This document shows, in pieces, positions 1 through 12,524 of a stretch of DNA of 64,000 bases. The position numbers and the translations under genes were made by a program. The DNA comes from Heterocephalus glaber (Eukaryota > Chordata > Mammalia > Rodentia > Bathyergidae): the NCBI RefSeq assembly GCF_000247695.1, contig NW_004624854.1:3472797-3536796 (forward strand), written 5' to 3'. The first letter of the stretch is position 1; the number at the start of each line of letters is the position of its first letter. The notes beneath the pieces were generated by a model. That model worked only from the letters and a program-made list of their open reading frames with translations, did no database searches and was not told where the DNA came from.

Positions 1-174
1 ATTTCCTCCAGAGTTAGTTTCATTAATTTGTCTTCCAAGGTACTTCTTAGAAGTTGTCAAATTTATTTCAAAAAAGATTTTTGTAATATGCTTTCTATAC
101 CCTTTTAAATTCTGTAAAACCTGTGGTAAAGTCTCCTAGATCTTAATATTGTAATTTAAAAAAATGTAGAACTG

Positions 175-282
175 ATATTGTGTAACAGGAAGAAAAGGTC
201 TAAAAGAGCAGGGGAATTGGGAGGGGTAGGGGAAGACGGAAAGGAAAAAATATGAGGAGAGGAAAAAAATGGAATCAATGTT
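175..282 (+). mobile_element. L1 3' UTR fragment
   Basis: A purine-rich tract with G runs (GGGGAATTGGGAGGGG) closely matches the 3' UTR of the larger L1 copy ending near 25770. Only this part of the element is visible; there is no ORF2 upstream and no clear oligo-A tail. Confidence 0.6.
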
Positions 283-1560
283 TAATTCAGACATCAAATC
301 AAATTACTGAAAATGCAGCCATCTTAAAATAAATCATAAGTAGGGAGTTTTATGTAAATAATACAAGAGCTGCAATGTTAATAACAATTTCTTGTTAGAC
401 ATGTAAATCAGAAGTATCATTCATTAACCATTACTAAATAAGTAAACTTATGTTTCTTCTTACTATGACACACATGACATAGATTTCCACATATGAGCAA
501 TTTATCTCATTGACTAGACATGAATTTTAATCAGCATTGTAATTTCTTCCATTTCTACACATATAGGAAATTGAAAGAATAATTGCTAATATAAATATGC
601 CTCAGTCATACAAGCCAAGAGCTCTTTTAAAATGGCTTAGTGATTAGAATTATTGCTACTTATCTATGATATTATTATATCGAACTTAACATATATACAT
701 ACATTTTGGCTTTAATAAAAGATATTTTAGTAATTGCGTTCCATGGAAAATTGATTTTCTTGTGAAATATCCTTAGAGGAAATCATTTTGTGTTCTTTCA
801 TTTTTTAGTATTGTGTACTCTTCTCTAGTTTGGGATTGGCCATACATAAAACATAGATACATATCTTTAAGATAATATTTACCCTTCAAAAATATATTTA
901 TTTTTAAACCAGAAATTATCCAATCTAAATTCCAAACATATTCTGTTTTCCTGTGATGATAATTATTGTGATATAAAGAAAACTTGAAGCATATTGAGTT
1001 GACTCATAAGCTCACACCAAGCTCAAAGACGTTTGGTGCAAATGCCTCATAAAGAAGGCGCACCTTCAGAGAGTAGCTCATTTAAAAGTTTGAGGATAAA
1101 TTCTCGGCACTGTCCTGGCAGTTATTAGAAGGCAAGAAGTGGGAATCTTAGTGGGCCCTCAAAATGACGCCTGTGAAGATTGCATCATTGAAAACAATTA
1201 TCATCAATTAGCTGGAAGTAAATCCTTTCATTTGTTATATTTCTGCTAAGAACCTAATTTTGACAGCATGTACAGTATTGCGGAGGTCAAACTGAAGCAC
1301 TAAGTGAGTGAATCAGGGAATGATCATCTTGAGAGACTTGAAATGTACCAGGAAACACTTAAACTAACCACAGATATCAGGAAGGGAAGTTCATGTGAGC
1401 AATGGGATAACTCCACACCCACACTAGCCCTAAGCAGCCTTCCAGCCCCTGGACAGCGTGGCTGACCTGCTCCTGCACAGGTGTCCACCACACTAAATGG
1501 TATCTGTTTAATTCAGATTCTCACGGAGATCAGAGCCAGAGCCTTCACACTGAGTGAGAT
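283..1560. other. AT-rich stretch without recognised features
   Basis: No open frame, SINE, LTR or DNA transposon was recognised. The sequence is AT-rich with short oligo-A and oligo-T runs. Confidence 0.4.
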
Positions 1561-1567
1561 ACCGGCC

Positions 1568-1702
1568 TCTTTTTCTTTTTTTTTTAACTTTTCATTTTAA
1601 GATAGGATCTCAATAAGTTGCTCAGGCTAGACTCAAGCTCCCCATCTTCCTGCCTCAGCCTCCCTGTGGACTGAGATTACAGGTGTGCACCGTAGCCCCT
1701 GG
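1568..1702 (-). mobile_element. B1/FLAM-like 7SL-derived SINE
   Basis: The element is inverted: an oligo-T head is followed by GCTCAGGCTAGACTCAAGC, CCTGCCTCAGCCTCCC and GATTACAGGTGTGCACC, which are antisense hallmarks of 7SL-derived monomers (rodent B1 or the older FLAM/PB1 type). It is moderately diverged. Confidence 0.75.
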
Positions 1703-2246
1703 CTAATTCACACACTTAAGTATTATTTTATTGAACAATCTGCAGCAGTGCAGAAGAAACGCACAGACAATACAAAAAAAAGAGGAGAAAAAAATGTCCC
1801 TGGTCTAGCATCTCTTTTATTATATAACCCAGAGGCCCGCATGTGAGCCCCGAAGAAACCTAGGTGCCTTCGGTTGTGTTAGGACCAGGTACTCGGAGGA
1901 AGGAGTAGGAAGACCTGAGGGTTTAACTGAGAGCATTGGAACATTTTACAAGCATATGCTGAAATTGAACAAGGCTACGGTACCATTAAGTAGAAACAAA
2001 GCATGCTCCTGCACGCTCAGCTTGTTTATCAGTGTCTCTCTACACCCTCTGCTCCCACCCTGCCTGTGGCCCCTGCCGCCTTCTTGTTACTTTGCCATAG
2101 CACCTTGCAGTTAGAATCACAGATGCAGCCTCAGCAGCACAGCTCACAGACTAAGAACCAGTGAATTTTCTTCTACCTTTCTTCACACCTTGGTCATTCA
2201 CTTCTTTTCATCATGAAATGAGATTGCGTGGTATGACACAGCAGAG
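1703..2246. other. Intergenic, nothing recognised
   Basis: The composition is mixed, with a slightly GC-richer patch near 2040-2100. I saw no coding, RNA or repeat signature. Confidence 0.35.
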
Positions 2247-2590
2247 ATTATTTATTTATCCATTCACCTAGTGAAAGACCTAGGGGTAGATTGCAAGCTT
2301 AGAGAATTTTGAATGAATCTGCTAAAAACAGCTACGTGTTACTTTCTGCATGGAAATAACCTTCCAACTACCTGAGGTGAATACCATGGACTGTAACCAT
2401 GGGATTACATGGTAAGAGTGTGATTTGTAAGAAACTGTTCAACTGTTTTCTAAAACAGCTGTACAATTTGGATTCCCACCAATTCTAAATGAAAATTCCT
2501 GTTGCTCTACGTCCTGGTAAGCATTTAATATTCTTAGTGTTCTGAATTTCAGCCATTCTAACAAATCTGTAGTTGCAAATCTAATACAAA
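2247..2590 (-). mobile_element. Old L1 fragment, antisense
   Basis: Read antisense this is the ORF2 3' portion of an old mammalian L1. The order of landmarks matches: TTATCCATTCACC, the gap where the translated motif LLGxxP would lie, GGATTACATGGTAAGAG, AACTGTTTTCTAAA, GATTCCCACCAATTC, then TTGCTCTACGTCCTGG. It is strongly decayed, with no open frame. Confidence 0.6.
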
Positions 2591-2794
2591 GTCCAGTGAG
2601 ATTTTCTTTGTTACTGAATTGAACAAATCTACATTCTACATGGAAACATTGGAGAATAATAAGGTCAAGGTATGAGAGAGATTTTTATATTGGTAATTAA
2701 AGCAGAATAGATTCCAGGGATTAAAATGAGCAAGAATATAGAAGTAGAAAAAAATACCAGAATAATGATTCCAAATACAAATTTACTTAAAGTA

Positions 2795-3325
2795 CTATTC
2801 AAAAATACATTGAATGTTCAAAAAACTACTACAAAAAACTACTTAACGAAAAGACATTGCCATTAATCTCCCTCAAAACATTCCTCCGCACTTCAAATAT
2901 ACTTATCCCACCATTTTTGCCATGTTCTGTAGCAGTTCTGCTAGTTTTCTTTAGTGAGTGTCTTTAGCTGCACTGTCATGGCTGCCTGGATGTACTGAAC
3001 TGATTTAATCATTTACTTCAAGCAGTCATTTTGACTTTAGGGAAGAACCAGGAGTAACAGAGTGACAGAGTCAGAGAATAAGGTTGTTGAGGACAAACAT
3101 AACGTTTTCATGGTCTGCCCCTCAGCAGCAGCATTCATTGTATTTTTGATCACATATCCTAATGATACTCACAAAAAAGGACCTCTAGGCCTGTTTCAGC
3201 AAGGGTCAAGGATGATAGGACAAAAGTACTCAAAGTGAGGACTATTTTGAAGGAGAATAATGGCAATGTGTCTTTTATTATAATTTTTTAAAATTCAAGC
3301 ATTCACCCCTTGTACATGTGTGGAA
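2795..3325. mobile_element. Palindromic mariner (MARNA-like) relic, copy B
   Basis: The left arm, read antisense, encodes the decayed C-terminal part of a mariner transposase (family pattern KEDFQxCFxxWxxRWDKC). The right arm near 3165-3325 repeats the same segment in the sense direction, ending in a decayed terminal repeat. Examples are ATTAATGGCAATG-type sequence on one side and AATGGCAATGTGTC on the other. Both arms begin at the same internal point, near ACTCAC. Copy 6976-7525 has the same layout. No open frame survives. The mariner assignment is good; the MARNA name is from memory. Confidence 0.65.
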
Positions 3326-6300
3326 ACCTGGTGTGCGATAAACATAGTCTTAGAAGTAGAAGGAAAGCGATTTTACTCCACTTAGTTTGTAAGGTGTCAA
3401 AGAAGAACATCACTTTCTTTTACAGTGAATGTGAGCTGGATGATCTATGGAAGGTAACTTTCTCTTGAGTCATCCAGCATTTGAGATTGTATAACTAGGT
3501 GACGTGAATTCCAACGGATAACAACTCCCTGTGTGAGAGAAAGGAAACAGGAAGTGATTGTCTTTAACAGAACTATGAGGAATGAAGCAGTGACTGAAAA
3601 ACTAAGAAGAAATCTCCTCTCATTCTAAAATTTTCTTAAACATGAAGTGCAGGTGAGCATGGTGCTGAGCTTGGATCTGAAACATCTGCCACGCACTCCG
3701 TGTGGAAAGCTTGGTCTTCGGGGGTGATTGGATTATGAGGTCTCTGCTCATCCAGGGATGGATACACAGCTTAACAGGCAGCTGGGAGGGGAAGGACACT
3801 TCTGGAGGTGACCCTCCTTAGAGAAACCAGGTCATTAGGGCATGCCTTTCCTCTCTCCCTTATAGAATTTGTTGGATCCTTAAATCACAAGGGGACTTTA
3901 TATTTAACATAATCTCTTTTCCACAGGCATCAACTGTGGACACAGTTTTCCACAATAATCAAAGCAAAGATCGACAGCAGGACAGGAGACTTAAGAGACA
4001 CCTGCTTTGAATCAAGGGAAATAAGAACATCATTCACTTTCCACAGTCTTCTCAATTATGAAGCAAAGATACTAAGCCACTCATGAGAAACAGAAAATGT
4101 TCCTCTCCCCCTGAGAAGAGTCAAAGATGAACTGATTTGAGGAGAAAGTTAGTGTTCCACTAAGAGCTCAAGAATACTCTAGGCTGTGGAGGTGATAAAG
4201 CTCCTGAGAGTCCCTGTGACCCATCTGCAGCCAGGCCCCACTCTCTCAGCTAAAGTCAAAGTGAGAGTAATATCAATAATCAGTGCACAGCCATGAAAAA
4301 ACAATCCACCAAACAACACAGACATGGACAGCTCAAAGGCAAAAGGATGGAAACACATATCACATAAACCCTACCAGAAAGAGAACTTGGGAGGGTTTTT
4401 ACTATCAAAGTAACTTTTGCCCGAAGAAAGTTTACCAGGAATACGCATAGAAATTTCAGAATGTTTCTACACAGATAAATGCACCAGAAAGATATAGGAA
4501 CTCTAAACTGAATTCCATGAGCAATAGATAGCTTTAATAGTAGTACCTAAACACACGTAACTGAAGGAGACACAGAAATACACAGTTTTACTGAGCTACT
4601 TAAAGCCTCTTCTGTCAGTGACAGAAAAAAATACTGAGTCAGAGAAGATGTAGAACACTTGAAGAAAACTGTCAAACAAAGGAATATAATTGACATTTAT
4701 AGGAAATTGTTTAAGTCCAACCTTATTTAACTGTTAAGTCATGTTGTTTTATTTTTATGAAATTTAACGATGCTCATCCTTACAAATTCTTTTACATAAG
4801 TCTTAGTAGTTACATATTATTTCCACATATATAATTATATAAATACGAAATAAATACATAGGTGCTTATACATACTACACACACACATAAATGATTTTAA
4901 ATGAATGGCAAGGATCAGTTGTCATATGTAATTCAAAGTTAAAACATTTTGCTGGATCACAGTATACAAACGTTAACTTCTAATTTTCACTTGATATAAT
5001 TCATCCAATTCATCCACACTGGGAATTGCTAAAGGATATCTTAGTTTATTGCCCTGCTTTTTTAACTTTCCCATCTTGAGTGTACATCTTTATCCTTTCA
5101 ACAAGACTGATGGGGCATCCACTCTGTCTGTAACATGGTGTAAAAATAATTGCTCTTCTGTCTTTTTCGTGTTGTAGCACAGATTTAAACTATTTAGCAG
5201 AGTCTTTGGCTTTGTGCAGTAATTTTTCCAACCATTCATCAAAATGCTGGACTTAGACATCCACCACACTAGACTGGTTTTGTTTTCATATTTCTGTACT
5301 CTTGATCTATGTGTCTAAATAATGTTCCTTAGCTTGTCCATCTGAACTTTGTACTATAACCCCTTTGGCCTTCTCTAGTAGTACTGCATTGGCTAGAAAG
5401 AATGACTTTTATGCTGTTAAGTAACTCTGATGTCATTAAAGAATATTGGTTATAACATGATTAAACTCTGTAACTTCAGCATACTAAGATTTTTAGACAT
5501 TTTACTTTCACAAATCTTTTAATTTAGCATTATTAATTTATCAATGCCTTTGATATTTTTGAATATCTATTATGAAATAATTATTTCAGTAGTAAATTTT
5601 AAGTGAGAGAGCATGAAAGCATTATTTTAGATATGATAACAAGATGATGGTAGGGGAGTACTTGAAGAAAATGGACAAGAAAATTTCCCATTTCAATTAG
5701 ACTCCAATTTTTTAATCACTTTCCTTGTAGTCTTAAAGGTTTTCATTTTGCCCTCTATGGGTTGTGCATAACAGGGCTATTGTTTTGAGTTTAAAGAAAG
5801 GTAAAACTTAATGTCTCAGCTTTCCCAGTAAGATTGATACTCAGCCTTTGCAACCTCACTTACTGAAAGTTAAATTTTCATCAAGATGAATCATGTATTT
5901 GACATTTATGTTTTCAGAAATGTTAGCAGAAAATTGTTATAATACTGGTAATAATTATGACACTAAATCACAATTATATCTTTGTTCATTCTAAATTGCT
6001 AAACATTTTATAAACTAGAAACCTTTTCCTTCAGCTGGGAAAAGATAGTAAATTTTCAAATTATATTATGGAAAACATTAACAAAAGAACACTTGCAAAA
6101 TTTTGCAGCTAATGCAACTAACGAGAAGCAATGGTTTTTTCATACACTATCATTTCTTTATACTCTATCAAATGTATCCTTCATAAGGTTGACCACAATG
6201 AAACTCTGATCTCACGGAGTTCACTGAGCAGGTCTAGGACATATTCTCCTATAGGGTGTTTCTATAATCAAAACTTGTTTGATGCTTAATTATGTTTCAA

Positions 6301-6454
6301 TATGTTTTACAAAATTTCTTAATTATTGGCATTAGTCACAAAGTCATGGTGACAACAATTGTAGGGTTTAGTTGCAACTTGAGTCATCCTTCCTAATTTC
6401 CTATTTTGTTAAGTTGTAATATATCCTCAGGTTATATGTACAGAGTGGGACAAA
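3326..6454. other. Long stretch without recognised gene
   Basis: AT-rich sequence over about 3.1 kb. The part near 5280-5420 weakly resembles antisense L1 ORF2 (CTTGATCTATGTGTCT) but is too diverged to call. The remainder shows no open frame of note, no SINE and no LTR signature. Confidence 0.35.
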
Positions 6455-6790
6455 GTGTTTCCAACTAATATAGCCTTAAAGATCTTGTATCCAAAATATA
6501 TGAAGAAGTTCTGTAAATCAGTTAAGACAGGAAACCCAAAAGGATCATGGACAAAAGTCTTGAGTAAACATTTCATAGAGAAAAAAAAGTAATAAGCACA
6601 TAAAAATTTTCACAATTCTAAAGAAATAAGCATAAAAGTTGAAACAATACAAATTATTTTTAATTTACAAACCTGAGTATAGGAAATGTTGTGAAAGAAG
6701 ATACAGTAAGCTTATCCTCATATACGGCCAGTAGAGACACTGGCATAACATATCTAGAAAGTAATTTGGCTTTATACTTTTAACAATATT
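6455..6790 (+). mobile_element. Old L1 ORF2 fragment
   Basis: The nucleotide order resembles the sense ORF2 C-terminal half of an old L1M-type element: TATCCAAAATATATGAAGAA, ATCATGGACAAAAG, AACATTTCATAGAG, then a decayed segment where L1 has the CTGGTGGGAGTG block, then AGTAATTTGGC. Many stops and indels are present. Confidence 0.5.
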
Positions 6791-6975
6791 AGAATTTTAA
6801 CAATATACTATAAAATACAGTAAAACAAAAGTATTTAACATTCAAATCCCCGAATAGTACATATAACACAACATAATGCATTGTTCAAATCACCAACATT
6901 TTCACAAATCTCTGTAATAGTTCTCCATACACATACATAACTAAAATATGTATACTCTGTTTTTCCTCAAGTTGC

Positions 6976-7525
6976 AGGTATGAATTGTGATAAAATATGG
7001 TAAATATTTATATTTTTCAGATGATTACATTAAAAGACATATTGCTATTAATGCCCTTTAGAATTCTCCCCTTGGCTTCATCAACCTTATCCCATTGTTC
7101 CCGCCACTTTCTAAAGCAGTTCTGAGAGTCCTCTTTTGTGAGTGATTTTAGTTGTGCTGTCCTGGTGGTCTTGTACTGAATTGATTCAAAGCATTTATCT
7201 TTCATAGTTCTTTTGACTTTGGAGAGGAGTCAGAAGGAGCATGGTGGCAGATCTGGTGAATAAGGTGGATGAGGATATACCGTAGTGATTTCATGAGCCT
7301 GGTTTTCCGTTGCATGGCATCTGACAACAGCAGTCACCAAAAGAAGACACTCAGGAAAGAGGACTCCAGAACTGCTTCAGAATGGCAGGAATGATGGCGT
7401 AAGTGTGTTTGCAGGGTCGGACAGTATTCTGAAGGAGATTAATAAGAATGTGTCTCTTACTGTAATTGTTATTAGTATTTTTTGTTGAACCTTGGATTAG
7501 TTCTCTTTGATTGTCAGAAAACATA
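6976..7525. mobile_element. Palindromic mariner (MARNA-like) relic, copy A
   Basis: Antisense reading of 7017-7205 gives a recognisable mariner transposase tail (residues TKEDSQNCFRKWREQWDK). From about 7345 the same stretch reappears in sense orientation (AGAGGACTCCAGAACTGC). The outer ends are decayed inverted terminal repeats, TTGTGATAAAATATGG at left and CTCTTTGATTGTCAG at right. The arms match over at least 120 bp, at roughly three quarters identity by eye, and are separated by about 200 bp. It cannot encode a transposase because the catalytic DDE core is absent. Confidence 0.7.
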
Positions 7526-7959
7526 ACCAATGAACATGATGAAGAGGCTTCAAACATATTGATGATATTCTGTTTTTCTATATTGTGTAGGAGAATAACA
7601 GTTAGGGTTTTAGTATCATGTTTTATAGATACTGTTGCTTATATTTCTATTTGGATTAAATAACACTAAATATGAATTTTTAAGTTAAAGAAAGGAAAAT
7701 AACCCAGATTGATTGTGCATGTTCACGTGTGCATGTGAGTGCATATGTGCATTTCTCTAACTTCAATTTAATCTCCAACTTTTTGATAAATGAAATTTTA
7801 AAAAATGAAAAACTTGGACAGTATCTTACCAAAGGGTAACCTCCTTTATACCTCCCCTAACATGCTAACCCAATGATGAAGAGATGACCATACAAAATAA
7901 TGACTAGATGACATGAGAAGAAATCAAAGACAATCTTTGAAAAGCAGGATAAGTCCTGA
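7526..7959. other. Intergenic, nothing recognised
   Basis: AT-rich sequence with a short TG-rich patch near 7710-7750. I saw no gene or repeat signature. Confidence 0.35.
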
Positions 7960-8140
7960 GGAGACTGGGATATTTATTCATAATCCTGGATCACCACTTT
8001 TTAACTTTACAATACTGAAAAAATCATTTAATTTTACTGTGTCTTATCTTCTCCATTTGCAAATTGAAATTAATAATAGTAATTATCTTGTGATGTTTTG
8101 AGAGAATTAAATTCTATATAAAACGTGGATGCCATATGTA
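7960..8140 (+). mobile_element. MIR SINE
   Basis: The sequence follows the MIR order: AATCCTGGATCACCACTT, a decayed core, TTATCTTCTCCATTTGCAAA (the CTCATCTGTAAA block), AATAATAGTAATTATCTTGT, then GAGAGAATTAAATTC. This is a mammal-wide ancient SINE with a tRNA-derived head and conserved core. Confidence 0.65.
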
Positions 8141-8664
8141 TACTATGTACTATAAGTTGTATGAGATTATTGATGTCACCATGGATCCACAGCATGAACA
8201 CAAAGTTCTCAGTCAAGTTTAGGGAACTGAACAAACTCTATATTAATAAAATGTGTTGCTGATTGCCTATAATGCCCTAAGGGATAGATTATTTTATGCA
8301 ACCAGAAAATTCCCAGAAACACATCAGAAAATAAACACAGGGCACACTGACTTTTCCTCATCTCCTCCTGAAGAAACTGGACAGACAACAAGATAATTCC
8401 ATAAAAGTTCTTTGCAGGCTAAAATTACCCCCATAATAGGAAAGAAGTACCCAAGCTAACTCACCCTAGAGATACCATAATAATAGATGTGAAGTAAAAT
8501 GAAAATATTATTCATATATAGGAATAAAAATAATTTTACACTATGCAAATGCATGAAAATAATTCAAAAAAACAAGAAATAAAAAACCTTTGTATGTTAT
8601 TTGCTAACATCAAAATATTTTTGAGATCAATCGTATTTTTGTATTCCAAGTATCTAATAATCAG
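8141..8664. other. Intergenic, nothing recognised
   Basis: AT-rich with no supported open frame. It separates a MIR from an antisense L1. Confidence 0.35.
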
Positions 8665-9715
8665 TGGATTTTTTTTCCTTTTTATTATTTAAATTTGATG
8701 TTTCATTAGCTGGATATAAGAATGTAAAACTGTTATATATTTATGGGGTACCATGCTATTTTTTGATACATGTATACATTTTATAATGCTTACCTCATTA
8801 TATAAAATCTATATCCTCAAACACCTATTACCTCTTTATAGCAAAATTATTGATAATTATTCCTTCTAGATTATCAAAATGTACAGTACATAATTATTTC
8901 CTATAATCACCCTCCTGTGCAATATTACAGCAGAAACTCTTACTCCTATCTATTTGTAACTAGGCACATATTGGTCAACCTTTTACAACCCCCTAGATTC
9001 CCCCAGTCCCTGATACTTTCAACTTTTTGTGAAATGGAATTTTTAGATACCAAATATGAATGAAATCATGCAGTTCTTCCTTGAGTCTGGCTCATTTCAA
9101 TTTACATAGTGATCTCCAATTCTTCATTCTTGTTGAAAAAGACAGAATTTAATTATTTTATGGCTGAATAGTATTCTATTTTATTTATGTATCACATAGT
9201 CTTTATCCAGGCATCATTTGATAAACTTTTGGGTTGATTATGGTTTTTTTCCTTTTGCTATTGTGAAGAGTGCTGTAATAACCAAAGAAATGCAGATGTC
9301 TCTTTAACAGAATGATTTCTTCCCCTTTGCATACATACCCAGTAGTGGAATTGTTGAGTTATATAGAATATTAATTATGAATTTTATGTAGAACTTCCAT
9401 ATTGATTTTCCTAATGTATTTAATAATTTACATTCCTAAAAACAAGACTCAAGGTTCACTTTTGTCTATGTTTTTTGTAGCCACTGTTATTGGTGATCCT
9501 TTGCATTATATCACCATTACTGTGCTGGATTGTTATCCCTTTGCTATTTTGACCTGAACTTCCTTAATGACACAGTGATGTTGAGCATTATTACTTATTT
9601 CCTCCTACTAAATGTGGGTTTGTTGTGTTCTTATTTTCTAGCTCCTTGAGATATTTCTATTTTCTGATGTGAGCATTGACTGCAATAAATTCCCTCATAG
9701 TGCTGATTTTATTAT
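8665..9715 (-). mobile_element. Old L1, antisense, 3' end and ORF2 part
   Basis: Antisense L1 landmarks run in order: TTATGGGGTACCATG (3' UTR), TGGCTCATTTCAATTTACAT, TTATGGCTGAATAGTATTCT (MEYYSAI region), CCCAGTAGTGGAATTGTTGA (LLGIYP region), then, after an apparent internal deletion near 9600, AGCTCCTTGAGATATTT and AATAAATTCCCTCATAGTGCTG from further upstream in ORF2. It continues after an LTR-like insertion at about 9716-10325. Decayed, no open frame. Confidence 0.7.
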
Positions 9716-9749
9716 AGTCATCTAAATTAGACAGAAATTAATGTATAGT

Positions 9750-10320
9750 CAGAGAGGGTCTGGTCTGTCAGGGAATTCAGCAGAAAAATAAAAACATCAG
9801 AATTGTGGCTGGAGGTGCATCTGAAGACCAGGTGTCAAGATAAACATGCAATGGCCAGGGCTACATGCCTCCCTAAGGGATGAGCAGCAACTTGGCATTG
9901 TACTGTAATTGGTATCACCTGGTTCAGGAAGTCCAGATAAACATCAATTGCCCAGGTGGGTGGCCCCAGAGCACTGGACCCTTCCCTTCCTGAAAATGCC
10001 TTTGTTCTCTCCATGTGCCCTTGTTACATGACTTGCTTCCTTACTGAACTAATATTAGCTAAGTGGCTCTACTTGTAATCCTATAGGTTGAGGGCAGTTT
10101 GACCCACACTGTATCCATATTGTGATTTTGCTGTATAAATTATTCCTGACAAAGGGCCTCTGGGGCAACCCACTTCCTGGACCCCTCTTGTCTCTCAGGA
10201 ACTATTCCTGTTCCCCAAGAAACATTTCCCCCTCAACCTCCTTTGTCCTTTGGAGTTCATTTGTGATTTCAGGGGACACGAACTCAGTGTATCTGATATC
10301 TAGCAGGTTGGGAGTTATAT
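9750..10320 (+). mobile_element. Candidate solo LTR inserted in L1
   Basis: A segment foreign to the surrounding L1 starts near TGTCAGGGAATTCAGC (about 9766). It contains a TATA-like GCTGTATAAATT near 10132, followed by a C/T-rich stretch rich in CTTGTCTCTC as in a retroviral R-U5, and it ends near ATATCTAGCA. L1 sequence stops before it and resumes after it (ACTGTATGACATAGGTTTTG). No gag-pol sequence is visible. Exact ends and target duplication were not resolved. Confidence 0.42.
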
Positions 10321-10324
10321 TTTC

Positions 10325-11110
10325 CTCCATATCAGTTTCACTGTATGACATAGGTTTTGTGTGCAGTATCTCCATTTCCACTTGTTGAAGAATTTTTGAA
10401 AGCTTTCTTTCCGTTGCATCCTTGATCCATTGGTATTTTCATGGTAATTTGTTAGATTTCTATGCATATCTGTAGTTTCCAAAGTTTTCTTGTTATCTCT
10501 TTTTAATTTTATTGTTAGGAGCCAGAAAAGATACATAATCTGATTTTATTTTTATTTAATTTGCTAAGAGTTACTTGTGACATATCAAATGATCTATCCT
10601 GGGAAAATGTCCATGTATTGATGAAAACAATATGTATTTGGCAATTGTTTTATGGAATGTTCTTCATACGTCTGTTAGGTTCATTTGGTTAGAGGAGCAA
10701 TTTAATCCTGCTTTTTCTTTGTTGATTTTCTGTTTGGATGATCTGTTCATTGCTGAAAGTGAAGTGTTAATATTCTCAGGTATTTTTATAATCATTTCCC
10801 TTTTTTGAGCTGATCCCTTTATCTTTATATAATGGCTTATCTCTTTTTAGTGCTTTTGATTTGAAGACTATTTTTATATAAGTATGACTATTGCTTGCTT
10901 TTGGATTCTATTTGCATGGAATATCTTATTCTATTGTACATCTTGAACCTATGAATGCCATGTGACATGAAGTGGTATATTAACTGAAATTATGTTAAAT
11001 TTTCTGTCTGGTAATTCACACTCCTATTTGATTATCTTTGTTTTTTCTATTTGTATTTTTTGGGGGGGCCTCTTCCTATATCTCAACTTTCTGGTTGAAA
11101 ACTCTTATAT
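10325..11110 (-). mobile_element. Old L1 ORF2 fragment, antisense, continued
   Basis: The order of antisense ORF2 blocks is characteristic: ACTGTATGACATAGGTTTTG, TAGTTTCCAAAGTTTTCTTG, AATGATCTATCCTGGGAAAA, TCTGTTAGGTTCATTTGGTT, TTGTTGATTTTCTGTTTGG, CCCTTTATCTTTATATAATG, GCTTTTGGATTCTATTTGC and ATGGAATATC. It continues the element at 8665-9715, so the LTR-like segment interrupts one L1. Confidence 0.75.
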
Positions 11111-12104
11111 TAAGAGAATGGATATTTGTTAAGGATAACAGTAAGCCAACTTTTCCTCCTAAACTATTAATGCTGGTGTTTGCATTTATTTCACCATTGA
11201 GTATGTATTAGAACTTTTTATTTTTATGACACTTTCAGTATAAGTGGAGATTTCAATTCTTTTATTAAAACATTTTTTATCTCTACCTACATGTCTTTGG
11301 CTTTACCTTTGTCCTACTGAGAAGGATCTGTCTCCTGCATATTTCCCACCCACATCCCGCAATTAAATTTGAGGTCTGTTAAGAGTTGGGGAGTGTTATT
11401 GAGTGCAGTGTATAATAAGAGTCTTAAGCAGGGATTAATTTGAATATCAGGGATGTGGCTTTTACAGTTGTATGCCCCTATGAGAGAGAAGACTAGGTAT
11501 GGCACCATTTTGCCCTTCCCATGGTTAAATTTCTGCCATGTACTTCTATGTATTTCAATATCACTTGCACCATTCACTTTTGATGTTCTTGCCACTAAAA
11601 AGTAATCCACTTACCCTATGTGAAACAGAAAAGAAATCAGTTATAGCCAGAAACACAGGAGTTTTGTCAGAATTCTCCCTTGGTAAATGGAAGGATTCTA
11701 CAGGAAATCTCAAAAGAATATAGAAATATTACAATGTCTGTAGTCCCATTGGTGTCAAAATCACTTGCCAATCCATGCTAGATCTTCCACTAAAGATTAA
11801 GCATATTTGGCTTAATTTTACAGACTTATATGACATTAGTGGGTATTTGCAAATTTGCAAACATTCTGGAAATGTTAAAGTACTGTTTGTTTCTTTTGTA
11901 TTCTTGGGTGATTCTCTAGGTTTCAAGATAGTTTTTTGCCCTCAGTTTCAGTTTCCTGATGGGTTCCAAAAAGTTGATCTTATTTGTGATGGAAATGTGA
12001 ACCAGAACAGATAAACAGAAACTATAATTTAGGTTCCTCAGAAACTCATTATGAAATTAATATATTATCCTTGTTTTATTGAGAAGTTTCATACATTGCC
12101 ATCT
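11111..12104. other. Unassigned, possibly retroviral-derived
   Basis: Several frames stay open for 60-98 codons, but none matches a family I know and none has a convincing start context. It lies between an L1 and a MaLR-internal-like stretch, so it may be part of the latter. Confidence 0.3.
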
Positions 12105-12480
12105 AAGGGCTACTTGCCTTGTCTTCCAGGCCTTCCTTCCTCTGAAATCTCAGTGGAAGCCTCCCTGAGCCACAACTCTTACAGTCTACATGTCTGTAAA
12201 ATTAACCTTATGTGGATAATCCCAAGGTGTGTTGTCAGCAGAAGAAGTGGCCAGCCTACTTTGAATCATAAATGTAGGGACTTTGAGTGACTGAATACTT
12301 GAGCATCATACAAAGCATCCTGGAAAATCAATTTCCCCGGAAGGCCTTCTTGAGAAGGGGTCCCTAGGACTCTCCTCTCAAATGAAAAGTTGACATTTTT
12401 GCACCTTTGAGCCTACAATGTTTGGGATATTGCTGATTCCTGAAATGCCCTCAAGTCATCTTTCTTCTTTTTCTTATTAG
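12105..12480. mobile_element. MaLR internal-region-like remnant
   Basis: Segments such as CCTCTGAAATCTCAGTGGAA, GCCTCCCTGAGCCACAACTC, TTATGTGGATAATCCCAAGG and CTGAAATGCCCTCAAG follow the order of non-LTR internal sequence in mammalian MaLR (MST/THE-like) elements as I recall it. It is very decayed. Orientation was not decided. Confidence 0.4.
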
Positions 12481-12524
12481 TAGATGTTTGCAGTAAATAA
12501 TGTTGCATTACTTGTGTGGAGATG

